Counted from the first letter of the stretch, positions 33,113-44,696 are shown. The stretch: DNA of 64,000 bases from Ctenosaura bakeri (GCA_948474755.1 CAOLHI010003150.1:162559-226558); one strand, 5' to 3'. Numbers and translations are program-made. Notes: generated by a model not told the origin, from the sequence alone.

Positions 33113-33997
33113 TGTTACCCTGTTTACTGGGGGTCCCGAGAGGGACACCTAAATGACCAAACCACAACACAACTTTGGGGAAAATTAGCTGGAGCACTCA
33201 CTAAAGCTAGCGAGAGGCAGGGTAACTTAGCAAGATCTTGCAACCCAGTGTCTACGGGGTCAGGTCAGTCAAGCAGCCAGATGGGTTAAAATACCAAAAA
33301 TGATGTTTATTAAGTACAGACAAATATTAAAGACACCACAGTCACACAGATAACTAAGGGATCAGAGGTTGACTTAGGGATTTTCAGAGGGAAATGGGTG
33401 ATACAACACCTATCTTGTAGTCCTGGACCTTGAAAGCGAAGTTGGAGTGTGATGAAGCAGCTCAGCACGTGGGGCTGAGGGGAAGCTCACCGGGCAAAGC
33501 AGCAGCAAGGTGGCCTGGAACTCAGGAGCGATCCGAGGAGGGTCTCGGAATCAGGGGTTTTTATAGGGTGAATTGTGATTGCAGGCCATACCTTACTCAG
33601 TGAGAATAATATGATTTAGGAGCGGGACAAAACTTTGGAAAGGTCAGAACTTAGCATGATTGAATTGGAGCCGAATTAACAATAGTGTAGCCAGTATGCA
33701 AATGCGGAGCGCTTAGTACAGCTTTGTTAGGTTGCCTGCTCGGGGCAGGGAGCCTTTGTTAGTATCACGCATATGCAATGAGGTGTTTGCCGGAGAGGTC
33801 TCTGAAGTGACGAACCGGCTGTATCTGGCCTGCCTGGGTGGAGAATGGAATGTCCAGCAATTATCGGCCGTGCCTGTTTACGTGCTTGTTCGGTGGCCTC
33901 GCAAACACGTGGAGTGGGGTGGCAGAGGAAAATCGAATTGTTTGATATCAAAGTGATATCGAGTGCTATCTCCAGGTAGGCCTAGACCGCAGTAACA
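33113..33997 (-). mobile_element. Solo LTR, 885 bp, antisense
   Basis: TGTTACCCTGTTTACTGG to CCGCAGTAACA, with an exact 4-bp duplication GGTG at 33109-33112 and 33998-34001. The minus strand has a CCCTATAAAAACCCC box near 33570-33556 and AATAAA at 33311-33306. It has the same orientation as 30690-31557, 1.56 kb away, but its own target duplication shows a separate insertion. Confidence 0.85.
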
Positions 33998-34202
33998 GGT
34001 GTCTGCTGTACAAACAACTATGCAACTGTTGAATTGGGCCTAACTATACTAGCAGGTATTTATGCTACACTGAAAGTGGATAGAGTCTTGGCTACAGCTG
34101 GAGGGCATGGAGTGTGGAACCATTACATGGGCTGGACAGCTGAAGCAAGCTCATGCAAACTATAAAACAGCAAGGAGGGGCAGGTAAACTAGCAAAGACA
34201 GA

Positions 34203-34290
34203 GGCTATTTCTGCACCAGGCTGTTATAGCGCTATTATTCCACTTGCAATATCCTATGGAATCCTGGGGTTTGCAGTGTTGGGAGGGGGC
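34203..34290. mobile_element. Family A MITE, left half only
   Basis: 'ggctatttctgcaccaggct', 'gcgctattattccacttgca' and 'tatcctatggaatcctgggg' run to 'gttgggaggggg', then stop. The right arm is absent. Confidence 0.7.
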
Positions 34291-34299
34291 ACCTGGTGA

Positions 34300-36144
34300 A
34301 GGAATTTTGGGGGCATTAGCCAAAGATCAAGTGATTAAAAAAAAAAAATCTTGAATGTATGTGCCATTTTAAGGAGGAGTGGTAGTATTTACCTCTTTGG
34401 AGAAGGGATTAAGAGCAGAGATAGGTCGGAGCTGAGAAGAAGGATTTCCCGAATCTTGGGAAAATTACCTTGTAGTTAGAAAACTCCCAGAACCCCATAA
34501 TACTGGGGATTTGTAGAGTCGTTTTCTCAGCTCTCTCTACCACAAGTGATAGGTGCTATGTGGCTGCCAACCAATGTGTGTCAGTGAATTGAGAAGAACT
34601 CCCAGCAGGCTTTTGCAACATTATTATCTATTCATCCTTGAATCTCATATATATTTAATTCTGGGCAGAGGCTTTATTATCTCTTCTTTTTGAGTCTAAG
34701 CAATTGGATTAGGTCAATATATTTGCATTGTTTGCTACAAAGCTTCATGGTCCCATTGATATTTCTGTTAAGCATTTCCTTATTGACACTGCGGTACTTT
34801 GCAATTGTTCCTATTTTAATTTTTTTTGAAATACTGTATGTAAAATACTGTATGTCCATCTGGTATCTTTCAAGCTACTTTGAATGCCATCTTTTCATGC
34901 CTTGGTCATAATCCTTTTCATTGACATGCATAAGTTTTCCTACAGAAGCAGCTGGACATTTTTGTTCAATGCAGAATGTCTTCATTCAGTTCAAGGTTTT
35001 GGATGCAGAGGTGCACATGAGATGTCAGCATGAATAAACAAGGCTGGGCTCAATGAACAAATGGCTTATAAGATAGCTGTCTATGTGGCTGGAGAATTTG
35101 CATTCATATCCCAGCTTTACAGAAAACTATGCCAGCCTGTGTTCTGTTGTGTCTTTTGGCAATCCATAACTCACTGCTTCCATTTCATAAGCCTTAGGGA
35201 AGCTCTACTGAAATATCTGGCAAAAGAGTTTCTTTATGGAATTGTCACAAATCCAGAAAAAAAATGACTGGTCAGTATATGAAATAAATAGAATCAATTT
35301 GTATGAAATATGTACCCAGGGAGACCCCAGTCAAGCAATACGAAATTGCCCAGTTCAACAGTACGAAGCTATTTCCCTCTTGTGGAAACAGGCTCCAAAT
35401 TATACATTTATACATGTCATTTTCAGTATGCAGATTGGGATCAGATCAAATGCCTGCATATACAGTGTGCCCTACTGAAAATTACTTTGGAACAACAGTT
35501 TGTAATCTTTATGTAAATTCTCCTCCTCCATCTCTCTTCCAGTGTTTGACATACCGCGAAAAAGAGACTGCACAGACCATCTCTTCCCCCCTCATCCTTG
35601 GCTGATGAAATTTTAATAAAGGTTACTAACTAAGTGTTGTAGAGCAGACTAGAAGGTAAATAATTTTATTCCATAATAATGCAAAAAACATCTTGAGGCG
35701 ACATAAGCTATGAAGTGCAACCTCACTGTCAGATGTCATAATCCAGAAGGGAGGGGGCATGTAATGAAACACCCACGAGATGAATGTTTCAAAGCTAGAT
35801 TGAGGCTAGTTTCATTAATTTTAAATACAGGCAGAGAAAATAATTGCAAATGCCTTGGGCGTGCTTTTATAGCTCCTGCTTCAAAATTCTATTTCCTTTT
35901 TATCTCATCCTCTTGGCCTGTACCCTTCATGGCTTCATTAAGAGTCACATTTGTGAACGGACAGAAATTGCCACCTCTACCACACTGGTAATACACAAAA
36001 TGCCATGACAGTCATGGACAAAATATACTCCGAATAAAGCAGGCACTGGAATATATCTTGATTATCAGCCACATGATCAAGCCTTTTGAGAGGGATTAGA
36101 AGTCCTGAATAAAAACAGTGATTACAGGAACCAGAGCTTAAAAA
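34300..36144. other. Unassigned sequence
   Basis: No supported gene. Frames at 35236-35605 overlap in all phases without a domain. 35600-35990 is unique-looking, with ATTTTAAATA/TAATTG words, and could be conserved non-coding DNA. Confidence 0.4.
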
Positions 36145-37068
36145 TGCTTCCACTTCATCCTACAGAGAAGTGACTAGTGGGGCCGCACAGGGTTCTGTCT
36201 TGGACCCAATGCTATTCAACATCTTTATCAATGGTTTGGATGAGGGAAGGGCATCCTTATCAAATTTGCAGATAACATCAAATTAGGAGGGGTAGCTAAG
36301 ACTGCAAAGGACAGGATCAGAATTCAAAATAATCTGAACAGATTAGAGAGCTGGGCCAAAACTAACAAAATGGATTTCAATAGGGAGAAATATAGGGCAC
36401 TACATTTAGGCAGAAAAAAAAATGAAATACACAGATAATAGGATGGGTGACTCCTGGCTTGACCACAGTATGTGTAAAAGTGATCTAGGAGTCTTATTAC
36501 ACCACAAGCTGAACATGAGTTGACAATGTGATGCAGCAGCTAAAAAAAAAAGCCAATTTGATTCTAGGCTGTATCAATGGGAGTCTAGTGTCTAGATTAA
36601 GTAGTAGTATGACTCTATTCTGCTTTGGTCAGGCCTCACCTGTCGAGAGGAGGGAGACCAAAATGGTAGAAGGCCTGGAAACCATGCCCTGTGAGGAGAG
36701 GCTTAAGGAGCTGGGAATGTTTAGCCTTGAGAAGAGAAAGTTAAAAGAGGGCATGATGGCTATATTTGAAGGGATATCATGGGAAGGATGGAGCTGTATG
36801 CTGCTGCTCCGGAGAATAGAACACAGAACAATGGCTTCAAACTTCAGGAAAAGAGATTCCATCTGAACATTAGAAAGAACTTGCTGATGTTAAGAGTGGT
36901 TCAACAGTGGAATACACTGTTGGAGTCTCCTTCTTTGGAGGTTTTTAAATAGAGGTTGGATGGCTGTCTGTCAGAAAAGCTCTGATTGTGTATTCCTTGC
37001 ATGGAATGGGGTTCAATACAATGGTCTTTGTGGTCTCTTCCTGCTCCATGGTTCTATGATTCCATGAA
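36145..37068 (+). mobile_element. CR1-like LINE, 5'-truncated, defective
   Basis: It holds the last part of a CR1-family reverse transcriptase and the 3' UTR. 36262-36294 encodes a decayed FADN-IKLGG motif. The family's catalytic FADDT has its second aspartate replaced by asparagine. Further segments ('gatctaggagtcttatt', 'gaacattagaaagaactt') match the copy at 51432. Several frameshifts and an internal loss near 36630 break it. It ends with GGTTCTATGATTCCATG, the typical CR1 tail. The 112-codon frame at 36528-36866 is part of this remnant. Confidence 0.85.
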
Positions 37069-37075
37069 AACTTCC

Positions 37076-37146
37076 TTTTTGGACTACCACTCCTAGAATC
37101 CCCCAACCGGCATGGTGGGATGATTCTGGGCATTTTAGTCCAAAAA
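37076..37146. mobile_element. Short hAT-like MITE
   Basis: An inverted pair: TTTTTGGACTACCACTCC with 'tagaatccccc' on the left, 'gattctgggcattttagtcc' and AAAAA on the right. It abuts the CR1 tail. Confidence 0.6.
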
Positions 37147-37149
37147 GTA

Positions 37150-37484
37150 ATTTTCCCATTCTGTGATGAGAACAAAAATAGCTGGCTTATATTTTGTCAG
37201 ATCATTGGTCCATCCAGCTCAATGCTCTCTACACCAAAGATGGGGATTTGTTGTGCTTGCAAGACCTTTTTTTTGAAAAACTATATTTTAAAATCAAATC
37301 TTTACTATAAATCCAAGATCTGGCAATCAGTGCCTTTGCAAAAGGCATATGGCACTGGAATTTGCACAGGCCATATATGAGTACAACAGAGACTTTTCAT
37401 TCATGTTTACTGGCAACTATATTGCCATCAACCCTGCAGGTGATACACAGCCATCTTGACAAGCAGCCTTTGGAAGCCTTATAC
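37150..37484. other. Unassigned sequence
   Basis: No gene. The last part (37400-37484) may belong to the Penelope-like element interrupted at 37485, but I could not read a conserved motif there. Confidence 0.35.
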
Positions 37485-38288
37485 CAGTGATGTCGATTGA
37501 CTCAGACTCAAGTTGGACTTAAGTCGCTTCAGTGACTCAATTTGGACTTGACTTGGTAATAACTGATGCACTGACTCGACTTGAGACTTGTATATTTTTA
37601 GTGACTGACTTGCTGCCTTTGGTTCAGTAACATATTCATCGAGAAACCTTATGACTTTGAACAATGCTTCCATCTTTTTTGCCTACTGGTCACATGTCAA
37701 TCTGTCACAAGCCCAAAGTTTGGGTGCATTTCTCAGAGGAGAACAGCAAATGGGTTAGGCTGTGGGCTTGAGATCTGCTCAGCAGCTTGTGCTGCTGCAT
37801 ATTGGAAGAGCCTCATAAAACTTTTCCTAAGAGCAGAAGGCAAGGCTCTCACTGAGAGAACAGGGTGCATTTTTCAGAGGGGAACAGCAAATGTGTTAGG
37901 CAACAGGCTTGAGGAGGAAAGATCTTTCCTTCTAAAGCTTTTGAAGCTTCAGTAATGGGTAGTAAGAAGTATCCTATTCCCCTCTTCTGAAAAATCCTCC
38001 AGCTTCTGAAATGGGAAGTACGAAAGATCTTATTCCCCATGTCCAAAGCTGCAGATGGTAAAATCCCAAATGTGGAGGGCTGACTCTGCTTAAATTGTTA
38101 AAACTGACTTTATTCAACTCTGTCTAAAAATTCTGGAATATGGGTTGGGGTATAAGGTTGGCTCCCAGACTTAAGACTTGACTTGAAAGTATCTTCAAGG
38201 ACTTGAGACTAGATTTGAGACTTGACTTGAGACTTGGAGGTAGATACTTGACTTGTGGCTTGGAGTAAAAGACTTAAACACATCACTG
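37485..38288 (+). mobile_element. hAT-like non-autonomous element, copy 1
   Basis: An 804-bp element with ends CAGTGATGTCGATTGACTC and AGACTTAAACACATCACTG. The flanks CCTTATAC and CATATACT share TATAC and fit a decayed 8-bp hAT duplication. Both subterminal regions are packed with GACTTGA/GACTCA words (37500-37610 and 38160-38280). The same element, reversed, is at 57493-58412. No transposase frame. Confidence 0.8.
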
Positions 38289-39405
38289 CATATACTACCA
38301 ACACCCCTATACTAACACCCCTAGTTGTCACATGCAGTCTCCAGCTGAGACCACTCAAAAGCATCATCAAGGAGGTACAATGAATTCAGGAGAACAATAA
38401 GCCCTCTAACAAACTCTGTGAGGCAGGCCTTTATTGGCCTACAGACAGCCTTCAAATCTTAAAACAACTTCAATAGGATACAAAACATGGCTGATAATAC
38501 AGAGACAAGAGCCTGCCACAAACCCAGATGCCAACTCTGTGCCTGAAATCTGATCTGGGAGCAATATTATAGGGGCCAATGACATCACCTACAACATCAG
38601 AGGTGAGTCTACCTGCTCTTCCTCCAATATGATATATCCATCCTAACTGTCAGCAGTGCTTCTCTGCACTATACATTGGAAAAACAGGCCAGTCCCTATA
38701 CAGGTGAATAAACAGACACAAATCTGATATTAGAAATGGCAGTATCCCAAAATCAGTTGCAGAACATTACAACTTTCCTGGACATACAGTATGGGATTTA
38801 AAGGTTACAGTCCTTGAACAAGGAAATTACAAAGGAAGACTAGAAAGAGAAAGAGCTGAACTGAATTATATCCACAAATTCCAATCCATTAGCAGATGTA
38901 TGAACAAAGACAATGGCTTTAAGGTTCACTACTTACATTAATACAAGAGTCCTCTCTACTGCTCATGTAACAAAAGGAATCTTCTCAGACAAGTCTTTGA
39001 ACCCAAAGAAACTGACTTTTGGTAAGCAGGTTTATTGCTTTCACACACCTACCATTTCAGCATTAGACTGTTATAGTGCAAACTGCAAACGGCAAATCCC
39101 AGGATTCCATAGGATGTTGAAAGTGGAATAATAGCACTATAACAGTCTAGTGTGGAAATGGCCATCAGCACTAATGGATCATGGTAAAGATCTGAAGACC
39201 TTATGCATCCTTTTGGAAATTTAGGGTGAAGCTCACGATCTGAGTATTTCTGGACCCTGTTACTTTCCATCCCACTCCCACAACTGTGTGAATATGCTTT
39301 ATACCCTGAGGATTTAATATCACTCTGTACTGCATCTGAAGAAATGGGTTTATATGCATAAAAGCTCATGCTAAAATAAAAACCAGATGGACTTAAAAGC
39401 ACTGC
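38289..39405 (+). mobile_element. Penelope-like element 3' part, defective
   Basis: Around 38648-38790 one frame reads a C-x2-C, then YIGKTGQS (tyrosine at 38672), then a downstream arginine, RHKSD-like residues, VAEH and GH. This is the order of a GIY-YIG endonuclease as carried at the C-terminus of Penelope-like retroelements. Upstream, in another frame, is a C-x4-C-x2-C at 38514-38540, as in the linker of these proteins. A stop follows YIGKTGQSLYR, and frameshifts break the rest. The 3' tail 'gcatctgaagaaatgggttt', 'aaagctcatgctaaaataaa' fits the family. A MITE interrupts it at 39050-39163. Confidence 0.7.
39050..39163. mobile_element. Family A MITE, internally deleted
   Basis: The left arm is cut to 'accatttcagcattagactg' plus 'ttatagtgca', and the right arm is complete ('cccaggattccataggatgt', 'gtgtggaaatggcc'). 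It lies inside the Penelope-like 3' region. Confidence 0.75.
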
Positions 39406-39409
39406 TACC

Positions 39410-40285
39410 TTCCTTTTCCTCCTCCCCTTCACTTCCTCCATTTTATTTTTATAGACTTCTTTGTGTCACTTGATGATGACCTTCTGTAGATAAATGACTC
39501 TCTACTTTATGTGAATTTCCAAGTGGTCTGGAAGTTATCTACATCAAATGACTTTTCAGTGCATCAAATTCTATTCAGTGCAGTGGAATGCACAGAATTA
39601 TGAAAGATATTTATATACTGCTATATTGTGGGTGGTAGGTTAAAAGTCAAAAAGGAAACAAGAGTGCAGTGTCTTCCAGTCTTAATTACTTTGTTAAAGA
39701 CAAGACATGATAGGCTGTGCTCTGGAGTACCTGCAGCATAAAGGTTCAATTTGTAATTCAGTTTCACCCCATTTCTTTTCTTTTCCTTTTTACAAGGATA
39801 GAACCTTGATGTATTTTCCCTTTCCCGTCTTCTGGAGAAACAAAAACACATGTTAAATGGCTTCTAGGTGCTTATTCTACCTTTTGTTTTAGTCTTCTTG
39901 AAACCATTCCCACTTGCCAAAGTGGTTTAAAGATGAATCTGATACAAAATATTAATAACATTTGTTCTAATAGCTGGGAAGAGAATCTGACCAGCCTAAT
40001 GTTGGTTCCAGAAAGGCTTATTTCTGTCATCCTGATGACAACAGCAATGGAAATAGGAATTAATTGTTATTCTTCGAAACAGAGAATAGAGACCCAATGA
40101 AAAGGCTGTGATGTGGTATAATTTCTTGAAAGTCCCCATTCTGTTTATCCTCTCCTTGAATCTTTTCAAAATGCACCAGCTGCTCTCCCTTCTTCTGAAA
40201 AATGGGTCAACAGTAATATTTACAATTCCAGGAACTGTATGTTAAGTGATGGACACAGTGACATCTGTATTAATTATGGTTTCCT
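39410..40285. other. Unassigned AT-rich sequence
   Basis: No gene or named repeat. Confidence 0.4.
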
Positions 40286-40293
40286 AGGGTTGA

Positions 40294-40324
<31 letters not shown>
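40294..40324. repeat. (CATA)n microsatellite
   Basis: About seven CATA units. Confidence 0.9.
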
Positions 40325-40464
40325 CAAGCATGCCTATCTTCCTTGAAGAGTCCCAACTTTCTACTTCTTATCACTGCGGGTGGGTGGGAGGGATTGTTTC
40401 TATTTTGCCCCCATTTTTGTCTTTTGGGAACACCTTAGTAAAATGTTAGTAATATGAGTTATCA

Positions 40465-40900
40465 CAGAGTTTGTAGAAACTTTCAAGATAATTAGTCCAG
40501 CCTCCTGCTGTTGCAGAAAGCCAGCTCCTACAGCATCCCTGATAGGTGATTATTTTAAAAATGCCTAACAAAGGACAGTTGATCATCAGTGTTGTGCTGA
40601 GGAGTTCAAACATATTTCAGGATCCTTGTGCCACAGTTGGACAGCTTGTACTGTCAGGAACTGCTTTTTAATATTTGAGTAAATCCATTTTCTTGGAATT
40701 TAATCCCAGCCTATTGGTCTGCATCCTACCACAAAGAGAAATGGAAATAGAGTTTGAACCATCATCTGTGTGGCAGACATCTAAGTAAATGAAGATGGCT
40801 GTCATCTTTCATTTTATTAATGCCTTTCTCAGCCTGAATATATCCAACTCCTCTCATATCTTCCTCACAAAAACTTGCATTTCTCAGGATGAGTTTTTGT
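40465..40900 (-). repeat. CR1/L3-like LINE fragment, reversed
   Basis: The antisense of an old CR1-type 3' region: 'agtccagcctcctgctgttg', 'gcagacatctaagtaaatga', 'cctgaatatatccaactcct' and 'catatcttcctca'. Diverged. It precedes the MITE at 40923. Confidence 0.55.
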
Positions 40901-40922
40901 CTTACTTTAGCTCACTCTCTAA

Positions 40923-41123
40923 AGCCATTTCCGCACTACACTATTATAGTGCTATTATTCCACTTTCCACCTCCTATGAAATCTGGGATTTGCAGTTTAG
41001 AGAGGGGGATTTAGAATTCTCAGCCAGAGAGCTCTTTGGTCTCAGTAAACTACAGATCCCAGAATTCCACAGGATGTTGAAAGTGAAATAATAGCACTGT
41101 AACACTGTAGTGTAAAAATGGCC
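40923..41123. mobile_element. Harbinger-type MITE, family A
   Basis: A complete 201-bp copy. Left AGCCATTTCCGCACTACAC, right GTAGTGTAAAAATGGCC. TAA target duplication at 40920-40922 and 41124-41126. Spacer 'ttagaattctcagccagaga' as in the 2609 copy. Confidence 0.85.
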
Positions 41124-41126
41124 TAA

Positions 41127-41788
41127 GTAGGAATGTGTGACTATTGTCCCTCTCACATAAATAAATACATGGATACAAAGGCAGCTCTTGGGCCAAGCCA
41201 GGGACCACCTCCTTCTACTATTTTGGGGTGAAACACAAACACACCTACTCAGTCCACAAGCTGCAATTGCCTAATTCTCCCCAGTGAGGCCGCAGTCCTA
41301 CACACACTCACATAGAACTCAGACCCATTTAGCACAGTGTGACTTAATTTTGGGTGAACATGCATTGATTGTACTTTAAAGCACAATGCAAAACACATCC
41401 TTCTATTTTTAATGTTGCAGCTATTGAGTTACATATTTGACCTATTGCAACTTAATGTACAACAGTTATATTTTTCTAATATTTGTGTGATCCAAAGAAC
41501 AATTATCTTCACAGCTGTCATATCAATGGAGGACAGGCTATTTTAGAGTAAATAACTACAATATACAACCAAGTGGTAAAGAACTGTCAAGACTGTGTGA
41601 AATTGGAAGGGGTGAGGTGTGTAATATGATTGCTATTAGAACAAGACCTGAATCCAACATGCCCTTAGTGTAGTGTAAATACCCATATGCAGACAAATAC
41701 CATCAAGCACTACTCAAGCCTTATGCAGAATAGCAGCACTGTGCAACGTATTTTAATGACTGAGTGCCATTGCACAATGCACACATAT
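41127..41788. other. Unassigned sequence
   Basis: No gene or named repeat. Confidence 0.4.
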
Positions 41789-41896
41789 AGAATGCATGAG
41801 TGCAATGCAGAACATAGGATGTACCACTACAATGCGAAGTACAGGATGCACAACTGCAATGTAAAGTATGAAATACACAACTGTAATATGCAATGC
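41789..41896. repeat. 27-bp minisatellite, four units
   Basis: Units at 41789-41815, 41816-41842, 41843-41869 and 41870-41896, each near AGGATGCACAACTGCAATG plus 'taaagtat'. A weaker unit precedes them. The plus-strand frame shows the matching 9-residue period, which is a product of the DNA repeat. Confidence 0.85.
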
Positions 41897-41904
41897 ACAA
41901 CTTA

Positions 41905-42360
41905 GGCCATTTCCACACGGGGTATTTAAAACAGTGCAGTCTGTCCTCCATGGAGGACGTCTGTACCTTGGAGTGGACTGGGTTCGGAGTACTTACTGTA
42001 GATCCGCACCTCAGTCTGCTGCGGAATGACCCCAAGTGGTCCTCCAGCGTGCTTTTGAAAGACCTGATTTTTCCAGTCTTTCAAAAGCACGGAGCGCGCC
42101 ATTGAGAGCCTGCTACCTTGTGCAGATTCACAGGCTTGCACCAATGACAGCCTGCGATCTGCCGAGGGCGAGCTTTAGGCTAGCGAGCTTCACTGGTTGG
42201 TCAAGACCCACGACCAACCGGAAGCCGCCATTTTGGACCCTGGAGCCATGTGGAGCAATGACCACGCACTGCTCCTCCTCACCCCAGACTGGACCAGACC
42301 ACCAGAAGATCCGGTAAGTAGCAGCGCAGGGCTATTCCCTTGCCCTGTGCGGAAATGGCC
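41905..42360 (+). mobile_element. Harbinger-type non-autonomous element, family C
   Basis: A 456-bp element with GGCCATTTCCACACGGGG at the left and CCCTGTGCGGAAATGGCC at the right. Exact TTA target duplication at 41902-41904 and 42361-42363. It is inserted 8 bp past the minisatellite. Relative to it, 24869-25314 is reversed. A CCG|GTAAGT donor-like site is at 42311-42319. Open frames within are cargo. Confidence 0.85.
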
Positions 42361-42363
42361 TTA

Positions 42364-44366
42364 CAAAGATAAAGCAAGATGAACATGCTGTCTGTGATAT
42401 TCTGCTTCTGCCACTATCAGCAGAATACATTCATTGCACAATGGTGACTTTTTGAGTATGCATGAGTAGTGACTTACATGTATGTAATATCTGTTCTAGG
42501 TGTGTTGCGAGCCTATCCTTAATGCTGGAGAGTTTGCTAACATCATGGAGTACTTCTGAACAGGACTTCCTGAGGGTGGGTATTCTGTATAACACGGGGA
42601 TCTTTTTTTTAAAAAAAAGGATTACCTCTTTACAGTTGTTGCCAGCTTCTTAATGGAGATGGTTGTAGTTTAGGCAGTGTCAATTTTAAAGAAATTCAAT
42701 TTTAAAGACAACATTAAACTAAAGAGTGTCTACAAATGAGAAAATCATGATGGGAGAGGCATCAAGTGTAATAAATGGCACAGCAGGACCCTATAAAATC
42801 TGCAGATTGTGGTCAGAAAACAAGTGAGAACAAGCTAATAGTGTTGTTTTAGCACATTTCATTTCAGCAGTGGTTTTTAAAGCAAAAGAACATCATGGTG
42901 AATTGCACCCTTGAAGGGCACATATAAAAATGAATATATTTGCCTTATTTGTTCAAGCCTATTGAAATACCTTAATAAAAAGATATGATCATCCAGCTGC
43001 TGGACCATGGTTATTCTATCGAATAAGATTTAATGATGCTAAAGAGACCAAACCCTTTTCCAGCAAAATATTTAAGTACTGCAGTGCCTGGGTTAGGAAG
43101 GAAGGAAGGAAGGTAACTTTCAGCTGCATTGTTTTCCACAGTTGAGTTTTTAAATGTTAAGTCTTTTCCATACTATTTATCAGGGGGGGAAATGAGAATT
43201 TAAGAACACCCTTCCCTCTAAAATAAATAGAACAACATTTTCACCCCTCCACACCAGCTAAAATCAATAAGTAGTGCTGTTCCCAGCATGGGAAGGATTG
43301 TATTATCTCACGTGCCCTTTAGCTCTTAAAGATATGAGGGGGAAGAAAGAGGCAAAAACCAAAACACATATGGGTGAATATAGAGGGTTTCAAACACAGA
43401 CTTTGCAAAAAAAAACAAAAAAACAAACCCAACCCTTCAGTTCCTTTGCTTAGATGGACAAGATTGTCATTTCTGCTTTCTCTATCAATCATTTTTTTTT
43501 AAAAAAAAATTTCATTAAAAAATGAAATAAAACCAAATCCTACTCTGAATAATATTAAGCCAATTAGAATTAGTTGCAACTATACATCTTTATAAAATAA
43601 TGTGTTACTGCAGGAAGATACAAACGTTAATGTTTGAGCAATTTATACTTCATGAAAAGATCAGTGTCCATCCCACACATCTCTTAACAAAAAGGAAAGA
43701 AAGAGAGGCCAACCTTCTGCATAAACAATTTAGTGGCAAAGTGTTCATGTTGTTTTCCCCCCCCGCTCCTATCTTGGCAATTTCTGCTGTTCAAAATTGT
43801 TAGTTAACAGGAAAGTACCTTCATTTTCATTTCTAAAAATGTAATTTATCTTGTTGGCAAAGGCAGATACTTCTGGACCCACTTCTGCATGCTTAACTCA
43901 GCTGTAACATGAAATAAGACACCCTGTTTACTCATATCCAGCTGAGAGAGAATGCTTACAGACTTTGCTGTCAATATCTAAGCAATCACTTTCAAATTCC
44001 AAACCACTGCTCCTTGTTCTCTCTGTGTGCTGCCTTTAATAATCTCCCAAATGAAATTTATTGGGTCAAACGGTATCAAATATCCTATTACACTGTTAGT
44101 AATATTTTGAACTTGCACACGGGATTTTGAATAATGTCACATCCCCAACCCATCAGATAGAAGGCTTCTTTCCCACCACATTCTCTGGAGCAATTTTCAC
44201 TGATATTAGGAAATGATTTATTAAACTTGACAGCCATGAGAATCCATCTTAAAAGAAAGCTACAGTGGCATCATTTTTAACTCCAATGAATTTATTAAAA
44301 GCCTGACCTTCTGTCCATAAGGTTTTCCAAAATATCTCCAGAATATTCTGGATCCTTAAATAAATA
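42364..44366. other. Repeat-poor AT-rich sequence
   Basis: No gene. A (GGAA)n run lies at 43097-43114. An A/T palindromic run is near 43490-43512. The rest is unique-looking. Confidence 0.4.
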
Positions 44367-44696
44367 GAGAAGCCTTTCCCAATCTGTTGCCCGTCACATA
44401 TCTTTGACTACAGTTTCCACTGTCCTTGCTGGTTATAGCCTGATAGAAGGTGTAGGTCATTTCCACCCTACACAGTTGTAGTGCTATTATTCCACTTTTG
44501 AACTCCTATGGAATTCTGGGGTTTGTAGTTTCCTGAGGCCACAGAGCTCTCTGGCTGAGAATTTTAAAGGTCCCTCCCTAAACTGCAAACCCCAGGATTC
44601 CATAGGATGTTGAAAGTGGAATAATAGCACTATAACACTGTAGTGTGGAAATGGCCTTAGTCTGGGAGGCCTTTGGAGGACAACAGATTGGGGATG
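44367..44696. mobile_element. Short hAT-like MITE interrupted by family A MITE
   Basis: The left part 'cctttcccaatctgttgccc' to 'gcctgatagaaggt' (44371-44453) and the right part 'ctgggaggcctttggaggac' with 'aacagattgggga' (44661-44694) are the two arms of one old element. The family A MITE splits them, and the LTR at 44697 cuts the right edge. Confidence 0.55.
44455..44656. mobile_element. Harbinger-type MITE, family A
   Basis: A complete 202-bp copy. Left GGTCATTTCCACCC, right GTGTGGAAATGGCC. Flanks GTA and TTA (one mismatch). Spacer 'gagctctctggctgagaatt'. Confidence 0.85.

Noticed and set aside
30690..33997. Possible short provirus with two LTRs
   Set aside because: Each LTR has its own 4-bp target duplication, so they are separate insertions.
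41687..41905. Cysteine/histidine-rich periodic peptide resembling metal-binding repeats
   Set aside because: The 9-residue period comes from the 27-bp DNA minisatellite.
41870..42363. CRISPR-like array next to a conserved element
   Set aside because: The repeats are directly adjacent without unique spacers, and this is vertebrate DNA.
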